From Clostridia bacterium (GTDB lineage Bacteria > Bacillota > Clostridia > Oscillospirales > CAG-272), in contig JAFTKM010000007.1 of assembly GCA_017453245.1 (NCBI GenBank), positions 124,001 to 188,000 on the forward strand: a stretch of DNA of 64,000 nt. The letters are read 5' to 3'. Positions 53,268 through 63,969 of this stretch are shown here, one piece after another. The first letter of the stretch is position 1. Each line of letters opens with the position of its first letter. A program made the position numbers and the translations under genes. Under the pieces are notes generated by a model, which did not search any database, was not told where the DNA came from, and was given only the letters and a program-made list of their open reading frames with translations.

Positions 53268-53309
53268 ATATATAAAGCTGTCAGGTATTATTCTTAGCCG
53301 CCATTCGGC

Positions 53310-55196
53310 TTATCTTTTGAGTCCCGTAAGATAGATAAGAAGCACGCTTATATCCGCGGGATTTACACCGCTGATTCTCGATGCCTGACCTATATTCATC
53401 GGTCTTATCTTGTCGAGCTTTTCTGCCGCCTCAAGTCTAAGGCCGAGAATATCCTTATAGGAAATATCCTTCGGCAGGACCTTCTCCTCAAGCTTTCTCT
53501 GTCTTTCGACCTCGGCAAGCTCACGCTTGATATATCCCTCATACTTGATCTGTATCGCAACAGTCGTGGTTATTGAGCGGGGGAGGGGCGGTCTATCCTT
53601 ATCCACCGCGGCAAGCGCCTCATAGGTCAGCTCGGGGCGTCTGAGCAACTCCGCAAGCTTGATACCGGTCGAAATCGTGGTCGAGCCCTGACTCTCAAGG
53701 AAGGCGTTAACCTCAACACTCGGAGGAATGGTGGTCTTCTCCACCCTCTTGATCTCTTTTTCTATCTCTGCCCTTTTCTCAAGGAATCGGGCGTATCTCT
53801 CTTCCCCGATAAGGCCGACTCTGTGACCGATTTCGGTGAGTCTCAGGTCCGCGTTATCCTGACGGAGAAGGAGTCTGTACTCGCTACGCGAGGTCATCAT
53901 TCTGTAAGGCTCGCTTGTGCCCTTAGTGACCAGGTCGTCGACGAGAGTGCCGATATATGACGAGTCACGAGTGAGCACCATAGGCTCCTCGCCCTTCACC
54001 GCGAGCGCTGCGTTGATGCCCGCAACAAGTCCTTGCGCGGCGGCCTCCTCGTAGCCCGAGGTGCCGTTAAACTGACCTGCTCCGTAAAGTCCCGAGATAG
54101 TCTTAAACTCGAGTGTCGGGAGCATCTGTGTGGGCTCTGCAGAGTCATACTCTATCGCGTATGCGTAGCGCATAATTTCCGCATTTTCAAAGCCCTCAAG
54201 AGAGCGGAGCATCTCATACTGCACGTCGGTGGGCATCGACGTAGAGAAGCCCTGAATATACATCTCGTCGGTGTCGAGTCCGCAAGGCTCAACAAAGAGC
54301 TGATGCCTCTCCTTGTCGGCGAATCTGACAAGCTTGGTCTCAATCGACGGACAGTATCTCGGTCCGGTGCCGACAATATTGCCCGAGTACATCGCGCATC
54401 TGTCGAGGTTACCGAGTATTATTTCGTGCGTTTTCTTATTCGTATACACGACGTGGCAGGCAACCTTGTTTACCTCGTCCGCGTCCTGCTCGGGCGTCAA
54501 TGCCGAGTAGGGTGTGGGGATATCCTCGCCCCTCTGCTCCTCAAGTGTCGAGAGGTTGATTGAGCGTCTGTGCACTCTCGCAGGGGTACCGGTCTTGAAG
54601 CGCTGAAGCCTTATGCCGAGCCTCTCAAGAGATGCCGAAAGCCCCTTTGCGGGCATCATACCGTCAGGGCCCGCGGAGTAGACCTTGTCACCGACAAATA
54701 TCCGGCTCTCAAGGAAGGTGCCCGCGGCTATAACGACCTTCTTACACTCCCACACCTCACCAAGATGCGTGAGCACACCACAGACGCGCAATGCGCCTTC
54801 CGTCTGTTCTGTAAGTATATCAACTATCTCTCCCTGCACAAGCCTGAGATTCGGCTCGCGCTCGAGCGTTTCCTTCATTATAGTCTTGTATGCGTTTCGG
54901 TCTGCCTGCACACGCTTAGAGTGCACCGCCGCGCCCTTGCCGAGATTGAGAGTCCTCGACTGAATCGTGACCTTATCCGCCGCATATCCCATCTCACCGC
55001 CGAGCGCGTCTATCTCAAAGACGAGGTGTCCCTTAGCGCTGCCTCCGATAGAAGGGTTGCACGGCATATTGCCGACCGCATCAAGATTTATCGTAAAGAG
55101 GACGGTATCTACGCCCATACGGCTCGAGGCAAGCGCCGCCTCAATACCTGCGTGTCCCGCGCCAATTACAATTATATCCGTCTTAAAATCCTTCAT
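53310..55196 (-). CDS. mnmG: tRNA uridine-34 carboxymethylaminomethyl synthase subunit MnmG
   Basis: 628 residues, full length. With MnmE it makes cmnm5U34 in the wobble position of several tRNAs. The FAD site is IGAGHAGIEAALASSRMG (about 11-28); GGSAKGH and GLYGAGQFNGTSGYEEAAAQG follow, and the C-terminal helical domain ends in IGQASRISGVNPADISVLLI. AAGGA lies 7 nt before the ATG. It usually follows mnmE; here mnmE is not adjacent and ymdB lies upstream. Confidence 0.97.
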   Translation of the reverse strand: MKDFKTDIIVIGAGHAGIEAALASSRMGVDTVLFTINLDAVGNMPCNPSIGGSAKGHLVFEIDALGGEMGYAADKVTIQSRTLNLGKGAAVHSKRVQADRNAYKTIMKETLEREPNLRLVQGEIVDILTEQTEGALRVCGVLTHLGEVWECKKVVIAAGTFLESRIFVGDKVYSAGPDGMMPAKGLSASLERLGIRLQRFKTGTPARVHRRSINLSTLEEQRGEDIPTPYSALTPEQDADEVNKVACHVVYTNKKTHEIILGNLDRCAMYSGNIVGTGPRYCPSIETKLVRFADKERHQLFVEPCGLDTDEMYIQGFSTSMPTDVQYEMLRSLEGFENAEIMRYAYAIEYDSAEPTQMLPTLEFKTISGLYGAGQFNGTSGYEEAAAQGLVAGINAALAVKGEEPMVLTRDSSYIGTLVDDLVTKGTSEPYRMMTSRSEYRLLLRQDNADLRLTEIGHRVGLIGEERYARFLEKRAEIEKEIKRVEKTTIPPSVEVNAFLESQGSTTISTGIKLAELLRRPELTYEALAAVDKDRPPLPRSITTTVAIQIKYEGYIKRELAEVERQRKLEEKVLPKDISYKDILGLRLEAAEKLDKIRPMNIGQASRISGVNPADISVLLIYLTGLKR

Positions 55197-55259
55197 TATT
55201 TATCCTTAAAGTAAAGTATAGTTGTCTTTTTATCATAATAAGTGTAAAGAAACGATACT

Positions 55260-56033
55260 TTAGAATTTTATTCTTTCTACACTACTAACCTTGCCGCTAC
55301 CCGTATCAACGTCAAAAATCGCGCCCGTAGCCAAGGGCTCACCCCTTGCCGCCTCAAAGCGGATAGGCATTCTTGTTCTTAGCTGTTTCACAACGAGCTC
55401 AGGGTTCATACCGAGGATACCACCGCTCTCGCCGCACATACCAACGTCGCTGATATATCCCGTACCCTGTGGTAAGATCTGCTCGTCCGCAGTCTGAACG
55501 TGAGTATGTGTGCCGAAAATAACGTTGATCTTACCATCGTATGCGTAGCCGAGCGCCATCTTCTCACCCGTTGCCTCGGCGTGAATATCCATCACCGCGA
55601 GGTCATATCTGCCCTTCTCTCTTTCAAGAGCGCGGTCAATATACGGATAGGGGTTATCAAGAGTCGGCTCGATATGGATATTACCCATCGCGTTGATGAC
55701 GAGTATCTTATATCCATTGCAATCGAGAATGGCGTAGCCGTGACCTGGCGCTCCGTCACCGAAGTTGATCGGGCGAAGCATAGCCTCAGTATCATCAAGA
55801 TAGGTATAGACCGACTTTTGCCTCATCGTGTGGTTGCCGCCCGTCAGACAGTCAGCGCCCGAGGAAAAGAGCGTCTCGGCATCAGATGCAGACGCACCGG
55901 TAATAAGCGCGGCATTCTCACAGTTAACAATGCAGAAGTCGATTTTGTTTTCCTTCCTCACGCGCCAGAGGTTGTGGCGAAGATGCTCTACTCCTTTAGG
56001 GCTCGTCACGTCGCCAATACAAAGAATTCTCAT
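55260..56033 (-). CDS. ymdB: YmdB-family metallophosphoesterase
   Basis: 257 residues. YmdB hydrolyses 2',3'-cyclic nucleotides and affects biofilm and motility in Bacillus. The metallophosphoesterase motifs are IGDVTSPKG, NCENAALITG, TGGNHTMRQK, IHAEATGEKMA and GTHTHVQTADE. The usual neighbour is rny; here the two are about 2.3 kb apart with a heparinase-like gene and array F between. The RBS is weak. A 14-bp palindrome (56053) lies just upstream. Confidence 0.93.
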   Translation of the reverse strand: MRILCIGDVTSPKGVEHLRHNLWRVRKENKIDFCIVNCENAALITGASASDAETLFSSGADCLTGGNHTMRQKSVYTYLDDTEAMLRPINFGDGAPGHGYAILDCNGYKILVINAMGNIHIEPTLDNPYPYIDRALEREKGRYDLAVMDIHAEATGEKMALGYAYDGKINVIFGTHTHVQTADEQILPQGTGYISDVGMCGESGGILGMNPELVVKQLRTRMPIRFEAARGEPLATGAIFDVDTGSGKVSSVERIKF

Positions 56034-56052
56034 TAAAATTACTCTTTTCTAT

Positions 56053-56066
56053 GCGGTATTTACCGC
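56053..56066. repeat. 14-bp perfect palindrome upstream of ymdB
   Basis: GCGGTATTTACCGC, 20 nt before the ymdB start codon. It could be an operator or an mRNA hairpin over the translation start. Confidence 0.6.
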
Positions 56067-56157
56067 TAAAATTACAGTTTTTCTTAACACGCCCCCGGGG
56101 TAAGCGTCAAATCGCACCCGAAGGGATTTTATTTTTCACACCCAACAAAGGGCCTTG

Positions 56158-57963
56158 TTACCACTCCGAAAGAGGCTTGTCAGCGGGCTTATTATCGGGA
56201 ATCCTTCCGTCCTCCATAGGAGCGATGGCAACCGATATATCCGTGCTTCCCGCAAAGCGAATTGCGAGCTTTCTTACGTCGGAGTTGTCGCGCTGTCCCT
56301 CCTGATTGTGACCGTCATAAAGAGGCTTCGCCTCCATAACCGAGAACTCACCGTCACCGAGAATAGCGAGGTAAAGCTTGTCTCCTCCCATCTCGATCAC
56401 AGCGCTCTTTCCGTCATCAGAAAGCGTCACCTCACCGCGAGTGTGCGCAAACCAATAACCGCTATCAGAGGAGTCGAGCTTGAGCTCATCGCGAACTATA
56501 ACCCACTTCTTGTCGGCCGTCATTTTTATACCGCGCATACCCCCCTTGCCGAAGTATGCCGCGGAAATATCCGAGATAGCGTAGGCATCGCCGCCGTCAG
56601 CGCCGTCAGAGAATCTGTCAACGTGGCAGATCGAAAACTGCTCCTGATCCATCCCCTCGCCCGGGTTGATAACAAGCGTATTGTGTCCCTCGGCGCGGTA
56701 TCTGTATACAAATCTGTATCTCGGCACGTTGTAGTTATCCTGACCGAGATCGCAGAGGAATCTGTGCTTCCTCCACTCCACAACAAAGTTGCCCATATCC
56801 GCGTGGCAGTGGTACGCATCGTTGTCGCCAAAGTGGATAGCGGCGTAAAGATCGTCCTCCAAAAAGCCCGCGCGGAAGGAGGCGTTGTCACCGCCAACCG
56901 AGCCAAAGCCCATAGGCCTTCCCTCAAGTCCCACGGACTCGGTGGGAATATACCAGAACATATCGCGTACACATGCGATCGAGGGATCCTTCAATATCTG
57001 TTCCTTTCTCATAGTGGTAATATCAGCCTTGCCGTAATTCTTACCTATCCAGAACATAATAGCGGGACAGACCAGCTCCTCTATCGCATCACCGAAGTTG
57101 AAGGAGCGGAAGGTGTTCGAGCACATACACTTAACGTAGTACGCGGAGATCTCCACGGGGAGGTAGTCTGCGAGGCCGTAGTCGGTACCCGTGCTGCTTT
57201 TTAAGGCCGAAATATAGAACGCGAGATAGTCGGTCGCGTAGTTCCAATAGGTGAAGCCCTCGGCGTAAGAGCCGTCCGGAAGATACATATCTCTCACCGC
57301 GCGATAGGTGTTGTCAAAGGCGTAGCCGATTATCTCGGACAAGTATTCCCTGTCAACGTCGTCCTCGTCGCAGATAGCCAAGGCCGCAACGGTAATACCG
57401 CCGTTGCAGACAAACTTCCAGTTGTCACCCGGATCATCCTGATACCATCTGTAGCTGCGGCGGCGCTCTCTGTCAAGATAGTCATCCATAGCCGCGTCAA
57501 AGCCGTGCTTTATTATAGCTCTTCGGAGAATCGCCCTCTCCTCCTCGCTAAGACACTCGTATATCCAGTCGTATCCAAGGCCGAAGGAGAATACCATCTC
57601 GCCAACGTCGAGGAAGTGATAGGGATTCCAATCCTTGAAGGCGGCCGCATTGGCAAGCTCATCATAGAGCCTTCTTGCGTATTTCACCTCACCCGTCAGC
57701 TTGTACGCCATACCGAGGTTGAGCGTTCTTGAAAGAACACCGCGCGATACGTCAAGAAGTCTGATTCCGTCGGGTATGTCATACTCTAGCACGGGCTCGT
57801 TCATATATCTGTCAGCATAAGCAAACATACTCGCCTTCGCCGCCTCGTATATCGGGTCCTTTGTCGCGCGAATACGCTCAAAGTCCGCACCCGTGAGAAT
57901 TATTCTCGGGTGTACCCCCTTACCCGTGTGAGAAATCACGTCGTTTATTACTCTGTTTTTCAT
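56158..57963 (-). CDS. Heparinase II/III-family protein (602 aa)
   Basis: About 601 residues from the ATG at 57963; GGAGG is 6 nt upstream, while the TTG four codons earlier is inside the RBS. A helical toroid (about 70-330; FGLGYDWIYECLS, DNWKFVCNGGI, DGSYAEGFTYWNYATDY) is followed by a beta-sandwich starting near HFGDNDAYHCHADMGNFVVEW, whose His residues fit the heparinase II/III active site. No signal peptide. It is probably a cytoplasmic uronate lyase, a more compact relative of the protein at 39504. It interrupts the usual rny-ymdB neighbourhood. Confidence 0.82.
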   Translation of the reverse strand: MKNRVINDVISHTGKGVHPRIILTGADFERIRATKDPIYEAAKASMFAYADRYMNEPVLEYDIPDGIRLLDVSRGVLSRTLNLGMAYKLTGEVKYARRLYDELANAAAFKDWNPYHFLDVGEMVFSFGLGYDWIYECLSEEERAILRRAIIKHGFDAAMDDYLDRERRRSYRWYQDDPGDNWKFVCNGGITVAALAICDEDDVDREYLSEIIGYAFDNTYRAVRDMYLPDGSYAEGFTYWNYATDYLAFYISALKSSTGTDYGLADYLPVEISAYYVKCMCSNTFRSFNFGDAIEELVCPAIMFWIGKNYGKADITTMRKEQILKDPSIACVRDMFWYIPTESVGLEGRPMGFGSVGGDNASFRAGFLEDDLYAAIHFGDNDAYHCHADMGNFVVEWRKHRFLCDLGQDNYNVPRYRFVYRYRAEGHNTLVINPGEGMDQEQFSICHVDRFSDGADGGDAYAISDISAAYFGKGGMRGIKMTADKKWVIVRDELKLDSSDSGYWFAHTRGEVTLSDDGKSAVIEMGGDKLYLAILGDGEFSVMEAKPLYDGHNQEGQRDNSDVRKLAIRFAGSTDISVAIAPMEDGRIPDNKPADKPLSEW

Positions 57964-57997
57964 AGTACCCTCCAAAGAAGGAATTTCTTCATTTTCT

Positions 57998-58026
57998 ATT
58001 ATATATTAACATATCAAATATTTCAA
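57998..58026 (-). promoter_or_regulatory. Promoter of the 602-aa heparinase-like gene
   Basis: TTGAAA, 17-bp spacer, TATAAT on the minus strand. A TTAGCACTT half-site overlaps the -35, but no CIRCE partner is present. Confidence 0.8.
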
Positions 58027-58053
58027 GTGCTAAAAATAAAAAGAGAGAACAAG

Positions 58054-58164
58054 GCGTGATTTCCTTCGGTCATCACGCAGTTATATTCGCCCAAAGGGGC
58101 GAGTTCTATTGCTTCGCAGTTCTATTCACCTGACGGTGAGTTTTATTTGCTTCGCAAGTTCTAT
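58054..58164. repeat. Array F: hairpins with GTTCTAT heptamers
   Basis: GCGTGAT...ATCACGC (7 bp), TCGCCC-aaag-GGGCGA, TGC-ttc-GCA, TCACC-tgac-GGTGA and TTGC-ttc-GCAA, separated by GTTATAT (58080), GTTCTAT (58103, 58119), GTTTTAT (58140) and GTTCTAT (58158). It lies between the rny terminator and the promoter of the heparinase-like gene. Confidence 0.9.
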
Positions 58165-58165
58165 A

Positions 58166-58214
58166 TAGAAAAAGAGAGAACTCAGCAGTATAATAACTAC
58201 TTTATTCTCTCTTT
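58166..58214 (-). terminator. Intrinsic terminator of rny
   Basis: AAAGAGAGAA / TTCTCTCTTT with a 24-nt loop and T-run on the minus strand. Confidence 0.85.
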
Positions 58215-58271
58215 CTATCTTTTTTCAAAGCATATTTAATAAACTAAATTTTTGAGCGAGAAGGGTTGTTA

Positions 58272-58314
58272 TTTTGGACGAAGTCGTATATGCATACGAC
58301 GAGCCTTTCCAAAA
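58272..58314 (-). other. Compound hairpin just after rny
   Basis: TTTTGGA / TCCAAAA enclose GTCGTAT-atgc-ATACGAC (7-bp perfect inner stem). There is no T-run; a possible 3' stability element of the rny transcript. Confidence 0.5.
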
Positions 58315-58337
58315 AACAGCACTTATCGCCAAAAATT

Positions 58338-59879
58338 TTACTTTGCGTAGTCTACGATTCGAGATTCGCGGATCACACTCACCTTAATCTGTCCGGGATA
58401 ATCAAGCTCTCCCTCGATCTTCTTAGCGATGTCACGAGCGAGGATCTTCATCTTATCGTCGTCAACCATCTCGGGCTTAACCATGATTCTGACCTCACGG
58501 CCTGCCTGGATAGCGAAGGTCTTCTCTATGCCGTCAAAGCTGCCGGCAACCTCCTCAAGCTTCTGCAGACGCTTGATGTAATTCTCAACGTCCTCCCGTC
58601 TTGCGCCGGGACGAGCCGCGCTGATAGCGTCAGCCGCCTGAATGATGAAGTCGAGGGGCGTGATGGATTCCACGTCGTTGTGGTGAGCCTCGATAGCGTG
58701 GATAATATCCTTATTCTCCTTGTACTTGGTAACGATCTCGACACCGAGCTGAACGTGAGATCCCTCAACCTCAGCGGTAACCGCCTTACCAATATCGTGG
58801 AGAAGTCCGGCTCTGCGAGCCATAGTAACGTCAACGCCAAGCTCATCGGCAATAACGCCTGCGAGCATGGAAACCTCGATGGAGTGACGGAGCGCATTCT
58901 GTCCGTAAGAGGTACGGTACTTCATACGTCCGAGGAGCTTGATAAGCTCGGGATGTAAGCCGTGTACACCGGTCTCGAATACCGCTCTCTCACCCGCCTG
59001 CTTAATAGCGGAGTCAACGTCGCGGCGAGCCTTCTCAACCATCTCCTCAATTCTCGCGGGATGGATACGGCCGTCGCTGACGAGCTTCTCAAGAGCGATG
59101 CGCGCGATCTCACGGCGTACGGGGTCGAAGCCGGATACCGTGATAACATCGGGAGTGTCATCGATGATGAGATCAACACCGGTAAGCTGCTCGATAGTTC
59201 TGATATTTCTACCCTCTCTACCGATAATTCTACCCTTCATCTCATCGCCGGGAATCTGTACTGTGGAGATAGAGATCTCACTGACGTGGTCTGCGGCACA
59301 GCGCTGAATAGCCAAAGAGAGAATATCTCTTGCGCGTACGTCTGCCTCGTCCTTGAACTTCTCCTCGTACTCCGCGATCTTGAGTGCGGTCTCGTGCTGA
59401 ATCTCGCTGTCGAGCTTGGTGATAAGCTCTGCCTTAGCCTCTTCAGCGGTCATGTTTGCGATCTTTTCAAGCATTGCGAGCTGTCCGTCGAGTGTCGACT
59501 GGATCTCCTGGCGGAGCTTGTCAGCGGCCGCGTGCTTGTCCTGGAGCGACTGCTCCTTCTTTTCGAGTGCCTCTATCTTACCGTCAAGGGTTTCTTCCTT
59601 CTGGGCAAGACGGCGCTCCTGTCTGGTAACTTCTTTTCTGCGTTCCTTGATGTCAAAGTCCGCTTCCTTTTTAAGCTGGAATATCTCTTCCTTCGCCGCG
59701 ATGATGGATTCCTTCTTTGCGCTCTCAGCGCCCTTCATGGCATCCTCAAGAAGCTTGCGCGCCTGCTCTTCAGCAGAGCCGATCTTCTTCTCGGCGATGG
59801 ACTTACGTACTAAAAATCCGATTGCTATACCTGCCACAGCGGCAACTGCAATCAGAACGATAGCAAGCCAAAGTTCCAA
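58338..59879 (-). CDS. rny: Ribonuclease Y
   Basis: About 513 residues. I place the start at the TTG at 59879, because AGGAGG lies 8 nt upstream; the GTG three codons earlier overlaps the RBS itself. RNase Y starts mRNA decay from the membrane. A helix (about 1-22) precedes a long coiled coil (about 30-155), the KH domain ([19 protein letters not shown]) and the HD domain ([21 protein letters not shown]). Its own promoter is at 59979-60007, and the leader has two small hairpins. Confidence 0.95.
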   Translation of the reverse strand: MELWLAIVLIAVAAVAGIAIGFLVRKSIAEKKIGSAEEQARKLLEDAMKGAESAKKESIIAAKEEIFQLKKEADFDIKERRKEVTRQERRLAQKEETLDGKIEALEKKEQSLQDKHAAADKLRQEIQSTLDGQLAMLEKIANMTAEEAKAELITKLDSEIQHETALKIAEYEEKFKDEADVRARDILSLAIQRCAADHVSEISISTVQIPGDEMKGRIIGREGRNIRTIEQLTGVDLIIDDTPDVITVSGFDPVRREIARIALEKLVSDGRIHPARIEEMVEKARRDVDSAIKQAGERAVFETGVHGLHPELIKLLGRMKYRTSYGQNALRHSIEVSMLAGVIADELGVDVTMARRAGLLHDIGKAVTAEVEGSHVQLGVEIVTKYKENKDIIHAIEAHHNDVESITPLDFIIQAADAISAARPGARREDVENYIKRLQKLEEVAGSFDGIEKTFAIQAGREVRIMVKPEMVDDDKMKILARDIAKKIEGELDYPGQIKVSVIRESRIVDYAK

Positions 59880-59978
59880 AGTTTGCACCTCCTTATTTAG
59901 ATTTTAGGGGCGATCTGCCGTGCGAGCAGACCTTTATAACTACACCTACCGACAGATAGGAAATAATCATACGAGTAT

Positions 59979-60007
59979 ATTATATAATATTTATACTGTA
60001 AAGTCAA
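59979..60007 (-). promoter_or_regulatory. Promoter of rny
   Basis: TTGACT, 17-bp spacer, TATAAT on the minus strand. Confidence 0.85.
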
Positions 60008-60066
60008 GATGGAATTTGTGACTAAATAATCAGAGAAAAATTGTGCCGAAAGACTAAATACCCGAG

Positions 60067-60137
60067 AAAATAAAAAAGAAACGGCGCGCATACGCGACAC
60101 GTCAACACATCCCCATCGGGGCAGGACGACCGTTTCC
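60067..60137 (-). ncRNA. Candidate ~70-nt small RNA with terminator, upstream of rny
   Basis: A transcript starting about 7 nt after the TATAAT at 60144-60149 would fold as a closing stem GAAACGG / CCGTTTC containing two perfect hairpins, CCCC-atc-GGGG and CGCG-cata-CGCG, followed by TTTTTTATTTT. This is a complete short transcription unit between rny and hrcA. It matches no RNA family I know. It could also be an attenuated long leader of rny. Confidence 0.5.
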
Positions 60138-60143
60138 TCTGGC

Positions 60144-60172
60144 ATTATACCATAAGTGGCGCAAAAAAACAA
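60144..60172 (-). promoter_or_regulatory. Promoter of the candidate small RNA
   Basis: TTGTTT, 17-bp spacer, TATAAT on the minus strand; the -10 is perfect, the -35 only half matches. Confidence 0.55.
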
Positions 60173-60285
60173 CTACTGACAAGAAAAATGCTCAAAAAGA
60201 GGCTTCATTCCACCTAAATTTTAGCACTTGCGACCGAAGAGGAGCAATTGTTAACAAAAAGTTCACACATTTTTACCTCAAATGT

Positions 60286-60315
60286 ATTGACACGGGGTGG
60301 GAAAATGAGTATTAT
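60286..60315 (+). promoter_or_regulatory. Promoter of hrcA-grpE-dnaK
   Basis: TTGACA, 18-bp spacer, TATTAT, ending 14 nt before the CIRCE element. Confidence 0.8.
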
Positions 60316-60328
60316 GTAGGTACAAAGT

Positions 60329-60355
60329 TTAGCACTCCCTTGTGTTAAGTGCTAA
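60329..60355 (+). promoter_or_regulatory. CIRCE operator
   Basis: TTAGCACTC, 9 nt, AAGTGCTAA: the HrcA-binding inverted repeat with one deviation (A for G at the start of the second arm). HrcA binds it to repress this operon until heat shock. Confidence 0.95.
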
Positions 60356-60380
60356 AATTCGACAGAAAGAGGTGCCGCGT

Positions 60381-61421
60381 ATGGCAGATCCACGATTAAC
60401 CGCGAGACAAATACAGATCCTAAAGGCTGTTGTCGACGCTCATATCAACAACGGTGAGCCCGTCGGCTCCAAATATCTGTCAGAGTCCGACGACTTCAAC
60501 TGCTCGCCCGCTACTATCAGAAACGAGATGGCGTCGCTTGAGCAGATGGGTTATCTTGTACAGCCCCACACCTCGGCAGGACGTATTCCCTCCGAGCTTG
60601 CGTACAGACTCTACGTCGACGCGCTCATAGGTCAGTACAGCCAGACGAAGTTTGAGATAGACGAAATAAACGAAAAGCTCAGATATAAGCTCACCGAGAT
60701 GGACAAAATACTCTCAGAGGCATCGAGGCTTGCCGCCTCCTTCACAGACTACACAGGTATCGCGTTCAAGTCGAGCGCAGGCAAAGCGAGAGTCAACCGC
60801 TTCAACGGCGTATATCTCGGTCCGCGCGACTTCATACTCGTTATGTCCTTTGACGGCGACGTTGTCAAGTCCAAGACCGTCCACACCCCCTTCACAGTGA
60901 GCGAGGATATAGTAAGACGCTTCACCGAGGCGCTCAACATCTACCTCGTCAACCTCACCGCAGACGAGATGTCCATGCCGATTATCGTCAAGATCGAGGC
61001 TATTATGGGCTCGAGCGGCGCGATAGTTCACCCCGCGATGAAGGCGATCTACGAGACGATGAACGAGCTTGACTCGGCTGACGTAAAGCTCGACGGTATC
61101 ACAAAGCTTCTTCAGTACCCTGAATACTCGGACGTCACAAAGCTACGCAGTCTGCTCGGCGTGCTTGAGGAAAAGGATAAGTTGATGGACGTTATCGCGG
61201 CGAACAACTCGCAGGATGACGGAATCCACGTCTACATCGGCACGGAGAACGACTCCGACGTAATGAAGGATACAACGCTTATCTTCAAGAACATCACACT
61301 CGGAAACAGTCAGTTTGCGGTCGGTGTTATCGGCCCGAAGAGAATGAATTACTCCAAGGTAATCGATATGATAAACCGCCTTGCAAACGGAATCGACCGA
61401 ATGCTCGGTGACGGAGAATAA
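60381..61421 (+). CDS. hrcA: Heat-inducible transcription repressor HrcA
   Basis: 346 residues from the ATG at 60381, where GAGGT is 7 nt upstream; an in-frame extension to 60342 would start inside the CIRCE element. The winged helix has RQIQILKAVVDAHINNGEPVGSKYLS and SPATIRNEMASLEQMGYL. HrcA binds CIRCE, and GroEL is needed for its activity. First gene of the heat-shock operon. Confidence 0.97.
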   Translation: MADPRLTARQIQILKAVVDAHINNGEPVGSKYLSESDDFNCSPATIRNEMASLEQMGYLVQPHTSAGRIPSELAYRLYVDALIGQYSQTKFEIDEINEKLRYKLTEMDKILSEASRLAASFTDYTGIAFKSSAGKARVNRFNGVYLGPRDFILVMSFDGDVVKSKTVHTPFTVSEDIVRRFTEALNIYLVNLTADEMSMPIIVKIEAIMGSSGAIVHPAMKAIYETMNELDSADVKLDGITKLLQYPEYSDVTKLRSLLGVLEEKDKLMDVIAANNSQDDGIHVYIGTENDSDVMKDTTLIFKNITLGNSQFAVGVIGPKRMNYSKVIDMINRLANGIDRMLGDGE

Positions 61422-61451
61422 AACACACCCACGCTAAGGAGACTAATAAGG

Positions 61452-61988
61452 ATGGAAGAAACCAAGGATATAAACAATACCGCGGCAGAGGAAGCAAAGA
61501 CCGCGGATAAGAAAAAGAAGACCTCAAAGCAGAGTGAGATCGACGCTCTTAAGGCTGAGATCGAGACCCTCAAGGCTGAGGCAAAGGAAAAGGACGACAA
61601 GTATCTTCGACTCGCGGCAGAGTACGACAACTTCAGACGCCGCTCAAGAGAGGAAAAGGACGCGACCTACTCCTCAGCTATGGCAGACACAGTCGCAGAG
61701 CTCCTCCCCATCATTGACAACCTTGAGAGAGCCGCGGCATTCGACGACGGCGAGAAGGTGCGCGAGGGACTCAAGATGATAGCATCGACGGTCGGCGCAT
61801 CCCTCACAAAGCTCGGTGTTGAAAGCTACGGCGAGCCGGGCGACAAGTTCGACCCCAATCTTCACAACGCAGTACTCCACGACGAGGATGACTCGGAGCG
61901 CGAGAACGAGATAACAGACGTATTCCAGAAGGGATACAAAAAAGGAAACAAAATCATAAGATTCGCTATGGTTAAGACAGTTAACTAA
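61452..61988 (+). CDS. grpE: Nucleotide exchange factor GrpE
   Basis: 178 residues. A charged coiled coil (about 25-60) leads into the GrpE domain: YLRLAAEYDNFRRRSREEKD, LLPIIDNLERA and FDPNLHNAVLHDED. It releases ADP from DnaK. GGAG lies 10 nt before the ATG. It follows hrcA after 30 nt. Confidence 0.97.
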   Translation: MEETKDINNTAAEEAKTADKKKKTSKQSEIDALKAEIETLKAEAKEKDDKYLRLAAEYDNFRRRSREEKDATYSSAMADTVAELLPIIDNLERAAAFDDGEKVREGLKMIASTVGASLTKLGVESYGEPGDKFDPNLHNAVLHDEDDSERENEITDVFQKGYKKGNKIIRFAMVKTVN

Positions 61989-62006
61989 GGTTTTTGCTAA
62001 GTTTAA

Positions 62007-63902
<1,896 letters not shown>

Positions 63903-63929
63903 GTCGTATTTGTAAATAATAATTAGCAT

Positions 63930-63969
63930 TTTCGGGGTAAGAGGGCGCAAAAACCTTCTTACTCCGAAA
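63930..63969 (+). other. Inverted repeat downstream of dnaK
   Basis: TTTCGGGGTAAGA pairs with TCTTACTCCGAAA (one wobble), with a loop of 14 nt and no T-run. It is probably an mRNA stability or partial-attenuation element before the next gene. Confidence 0.5.

Noticed and set aside
58021..58036. CIRCE-like TTAGCACTT near the heparinase promoter (another half-site near 60223)
   Set aside because: Only one arm is present; the true CIRCE needs both arms and is at 60329.
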